Assembly (NCBI GenBank): GCA_903930535.1 | Contig: CAIYYX010000160.1 | Coordinates: forward strand, 1 to 58,272 | DNA from: an uncultured Sterolibacterium sp. | GTDB taxonomy: Bacteria > Pseudomonadota > Gammaproteobacteria > Burkholderiales > Rhodocyclaceae | Direction: 5' to 3' | Length of the DNA stretch: 58,272 bases | In this document: one piece after another, positions 55,971 to 58,272 of the stretch | How the letters are laid out: each line of letters starts with the position of its first letter | Position numbering within the stretch: the first letter of the stretch is position 1 | Notes under the pieces: model-generated | Told to the model about the DNA's origin: nothing | Seen by the model: the letters and a program-made list of their open reading frames with translations, nothing else | The model's database searches: none | Made by a program: the position numbers and the translations under genes

Positions 55971-56332
55971 CGGGGTCTCCCGTTTCTTATAGGCCGCGGT
56001 GCGGTGCACCACGGAATTGCTTTATGTTAAAACGATCTGGCAATCTACAGTCGAGACGTATTTGTGTCAAGCTAGTGCCCGTAGTTGCCGCAGGCAACCC
56101 AGGGCACTTGTGCCGCGAAGCGGCCTAGTGCCTACTACGTCTTGGGGAAGGGCCGCAGGCAACCCAGGACTCTTGTGCCGCGAAGCCTCGAGTAGGTCGG
56201 GCTTCAGCCCGACATCCGAAGGAGATGGTTTTGCTATGTTCAACCAAGAATGCCCGTTGTTGGGCTGAAGCCCGACCCACCCATCAATGAAATAGCTAGA
56301 ATGCTTCATCATCACGAAAAAGGAGTCTGAAT
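55971..56332. repeat. Repeat cluster between divergent genes
   Basis: About 360 bases without a gene. CTAG-edged element at 56072-56131 (CTAGTGCCCGTAG, hairpin GTTGCC-GCA-GGCAAC, hairpin GGCAC-TT-GTGCC, ending GGCCTAGTGC); a truncated second copy at about 56150-56186. A REP-like GTAG unit with palindrome lies at 56192-56213 and an inverted partner GTTGGGCTGAAGCCCGAC at 56259-56276. The promoters of both flanking genes must lie in or beside these elements; GCTAGAATGC near 56294-56303 offers a possible -10 for the plus-strand gene, without a clear -35. Confidence 0.8.
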
Positions 56333-56905
56333 ATGGCCGAAGAAGGATTTGAAGTGCCCAGTCCGCACGAGCATGCGCTCGAGCATGCTGCCGAGCATGG
56401 CGGCAAGGACAAGTTCGTCGGACGTATCGCCGTGACCACGGCGATTGTCGCCACCGTAGGGTCTTTGTTCTCCTATCAGGGCGGCGCGACGCAGGCCAAT
56501 GCCACGATTTTCAAGAACAATGCTGCGATCAAGAAGACCGAAGCGGCCAATCAGTGGGCCTACTACCAGGCCAAGAGCAGCAGGCAGAACCTTTCAGAAC
56601 TGGCCATCCTGCTGGTGCCGGCCAACAAGCAGGAGAAATTCGCGGCCGATGCCGAGCGGTATTCCAAGGAAAAAGCCGCGATCAAGACCGTCGCGGACAA
56701 ACTTGATGCCGAGGCGAAGCAATGGGACGAGCGCTCCGATCATGAATTGCATACCCATCATCGCTGGGCACAATCCACGACCTTTCTGCAAGTGGCCATC
56801 GCGCTCTCCGCCATTGCCCTCCTGACCCGCAGGACCTGGCTGCAATGGGGCGTCTATGGGATCGCCCTGTTCGGCGTCTTCTGGGGCAGCGCCGCGCTTT
56901 TCTGA
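56333..56905 (+). CDS. DUF4337 family membrane protein
   Basis: 190 residues. Acidic/His-rich start (EEGFEVPSPHEHALEHAAEHGG), membrane helix at about 30-48 (VGRIAVTTAIVATVGSLFSYQGG), the family segment FKNNAAIKKTEAANQWAYYQAKSSRQNLSELA, a coiled-coil stretch at about 90-135, then two C-terminal helices (TTFLQVAIALSAIALLTRR, WLQWGVYGIALFGVFWGSAALF). This matches DUF4337; function unknown. AAGGAG before the ATG. No link to its neighbours is apparent. Confidence 0.88.
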   Translation: MAEEGFEVPSPHEHALEHAAEHGGKDKFVGRIAVTTAIVATVGSLFSYQGGATQANATIFKNNAAIKKTEAANQWAYYQAKSSRQNLSELAILLVPANKQEKFAADAERYSKEKAAIKTVADKLDAEAKQWDERSDHELHTHHRWAQSTTFLQVAIALSAIALLTRRTWLQWGVYGIALFGVFWGSAALF

Positions 56906-56951
56906 ATATCGTTGAGCACACTGAAAGCAATTTAGCCAAGGAGTCTTGATC

Positions 56952-58109
56952 ATGGGAAATAGTCAGAGACGTGAATTCATCAAGCGTTCCACCGCGCTCA
57001 CACTGAGCACGGGTTTGGCCGGCTTCCCGGCCATCGTCAGGGGCCAGTCGGGGCCGGTCAAGATCGGGGTGCTGCATCCCGTGACCGGCGCGCTCTCCTA
57101 TTCCGGGCAGTTGTGCCGGCTGGGGGCTACGATCGCCATCGACGAGATCAACGCCGCCGGCGGCATCAAGTCCTTGGGCGGTGCGAAAATCGAGACCCTC
57201 TTCGGCGATGCGCAGTCCAAGCCGGAGATCGGTGTTTCCGAAGTCGAGAAAATGAACGCCCAGGGCGTATCGGCCATCGTCGGCGCCTATGCCAGCGCCA
57301 TCTGCCTCGCGACCACGCAGGCGGCCGCGAAATACAATATTCCTCATGTCGTCGATGTCGGCGTCGCCGACCAGATCGTCGAGCGCGGCCTGAAGAATGT
57401 CTTCCGCTTCGCACCCGGCTACCGCGCCGTTTCCCAGCAGGCCATGAACTACCTGCACATCATGAACACGCTGGCGAGAAAGCCGGCCAAGACCGTGATG
57501 ATCATCCATGAGGAGTCGCTGTTCGGCACGGGCACGGCGAATCTGCTCTCGCAGCAACTTCCCGGCATGGGCTACCAGGTTCTGGAAGTGGTCAAGCACG
57601 CCAATCCGACGCGCGACTTCAACAACATCGTGCTGAGGATGAAGGCGTTGAATCCGGACATCGTCATCCCGGCAAATTATTACAACGAGTATGCGCTCCT
57701 GGTGCGCACCATGAAGCAGCAGAACGTGCAGCCGAAGGCGATTTTTTCAGTATTGGGCGGCGGCGCCTCCTCGTTCAAGTTCGTCAAGGAATTCCCCGAC
57801 GTCGCCAACGGCATCATCGACTGCAACCACTGGTACAACCCGAAGGACGCCCGCGTCGCCGCGCTGCGCAAGAAGGTCGAGGCGATCAAGGACCAGTACT
57901 TCACCTACGAAGTGTTCCTGAACTACCAGTGCGTGTACCTGCTGGCCGACGCGATCGAGCGCGCGAAGTCGCGCGACCGGGACGCGATCACCGCGGCGCT
58001 GGCCGCTTCGACCTGGGACAGGCACTTCATGCCGTTCGGCCCGACGAAGTTCGTCGACGGCCAGAACCAGGGCGCGCGGCCGCTGCTGATGCAGGTGCAT
58101 CAAGGCTGA
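56952..58109 (+). CDS. ABC transporter periplasmic binding protein with Tat-type signal
   Basis: HAAT/urea-type solute-binding protein, 385 residues from ATG 56952 (AAGGAG upstream). The N-terminus SQRREFIKRSTALTLSTGLAG is a twin-arginine signal (RRxFIK followed by a hydrophobic stretch). Mature part: VKIGVLHPVTGALSYSGQLCRLGATIAIDEINAAGGI, GVSAIVGAYASAICLATTQAAAKYNIPHVVDVG and FRFAPGYRAVSQQAMNYLHIM. No permease or ATPase genes are in the window, though they could lie beyond the right edge. Codon choice in the last 300 bases looks more GCG/CTG-biased than upstream. Confidence 0.9.
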   Translation: MGNSQRREFIKRSTALTLSTGLAGFPAIVRGQSGPVKIGVLHPVTGALSYSGQLCRLGATIAIDEINAAGGIKSLGGAKIETLFGDAQSKPEIGVSEVEKMNAQGVSAIVGAYASAICLATTQAAAKYNIPHVVDVGVADQIVERGLKNVFRFAPGYRAVSQQAMNYLHIMNTLARKPAKTVMIIHEESLFGTGTANLLSQQLPGMGYQVLEVVKHANPTRDFNNIVLRMKALNPDIVIPANYYNEYALLVRTMKQQNVQPKAIFSVLGGGASSFKFVKEFPDVANGIIDCNHWYNPKDARVAALRKKVEAIKDQYFTYEVFLNYQCVYLLADAIERAKSRDRDAITAALAASTWDRHFMPFGPTKFVDGQNQGARPLLMQVHQG

Positions 58110-58272
58110 GCATCGGTGGCTCTGCTCCTGCTTTCGGCAGCAGCGCCGGCGACTTGGTCGGCTTCGCCCAGGATGCACCCTTCCCCCACCGCTGCAGAAG
58201 CTGGCACCAATCCGCCTCTACCTCAAGACGGCCCACCAACTTCGTGCGAACATCGTGGCCATACTGGAGACT
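58110..58272. other. Right edge of the window, no gene assigned
   Basis: 163 bases after the binding-protein stop. On the minus strand a frame is open from the window edge to 58027 (it would end inside the binding-protein gene), reading LQYGHDVRTKLVGRLEVEAD and onwards. It has no recognised family and could be the end of a gene or of a mobile element lying beyond the window. No terminator is visible. Confidence 0.3.

Overview
The window is GC-rich chromosomal DNA of a betaproteobacterium. The best evidence is the order ponA - pilMNOPQ - aroK - aroB - dgt - gltB - gltD, with the divergent cyaY / lptM-lysA pair beside it, which is a conserved betaproteobacterial arrangement. The abundance of Bug-type binding proteins and aromatic catabolism genes also fits. 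A Rhodocyclales/Sterolibacteriaceae or Burkholderiales relative is plausible, but the genus cannot be fixed from the sequence alone.

Left part (1-20984), housekeeping: start of lysA, small lipoprotein lptM, frataxin cyaY, penicillin-binding protein 1A, then the divergent type IV pilus assembly operon pilMNOPQ. It continues into shikimate genes aroK and aroB, the dGTPase dgt, both glutamate synthase subunits gltB and gltD, and the UDP-GlcNAc precursor genes glmU and glmS. Most genes overlap by 1-8 bases, as in tightly coupled operons. The gltB leader carries a promoter followed by a terminator-like hairpin, a candidate attenuator.

Middle and right part (21007-58109), accessory catabolic region: a 3-hydroxybenzoate 6-hydroxylase-like flavoprotein and gentisate 1,2-dioxygenase with an ABC binding protein; a TfdB/MhpA-type flavin monooxygenase; a Bug-type binding protein; a TRAP transporter with an SDR dehydrogenase. 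Next comes a seven-gene operon (ACMSD-type amidohydrolase, 2-hydroxyacid dehydrogenase, aberrant M24 protein, EntE-like aryl-AMP ligase, second amidohydrolase, thiolase, enoyl-CoA hydratase). It is followed by a TetR regulator, a complete branched-chain-type ABC transporter operon with an embedded amidase, a peroxiredoxin, and a sensory GGDEF-EAL protein. A fumarylacetoacetase-family hydrolase, a second Bug protein and a second 2-hydroxyacid dehydrogenase form the next operon. Last are an exported haem c / beta-propeller-like protein paired with a GlcG/HbpS protein, a DUF4337 membrane protein and a Tat-signal ABC binding protein. Together this looks like a hydroxy-aromatic acid catabolic region feeding the gentisate ring-cleavage route, possibly with a CoA-thioester branch, and with many dedicated uptake systems. 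No maleylpyruvate isomerase gene is seen in the window.

The most noteworthy unexplained signals are: (i) a 14-bp near-palindrome shared (12/14) between the tetR promoter and the SDR/TRAP promoter, a probable TetR regulon; (ii) two families of GTAG-headed intergenic palindromes (REP-like), one with compensatory stem changes between copies, several supplying the stop codon of the neighbouring gene; (iii) an M24-fold protein whose five metal-ligand positions are nearly all exchanged for other potential ligands; (iv) an exported CnaB-like / CxxCH / beta-propeller fusion of unknown function. No tRNA, rRNA, CRISPR array, prophage or intact insertion sequence was recognised.
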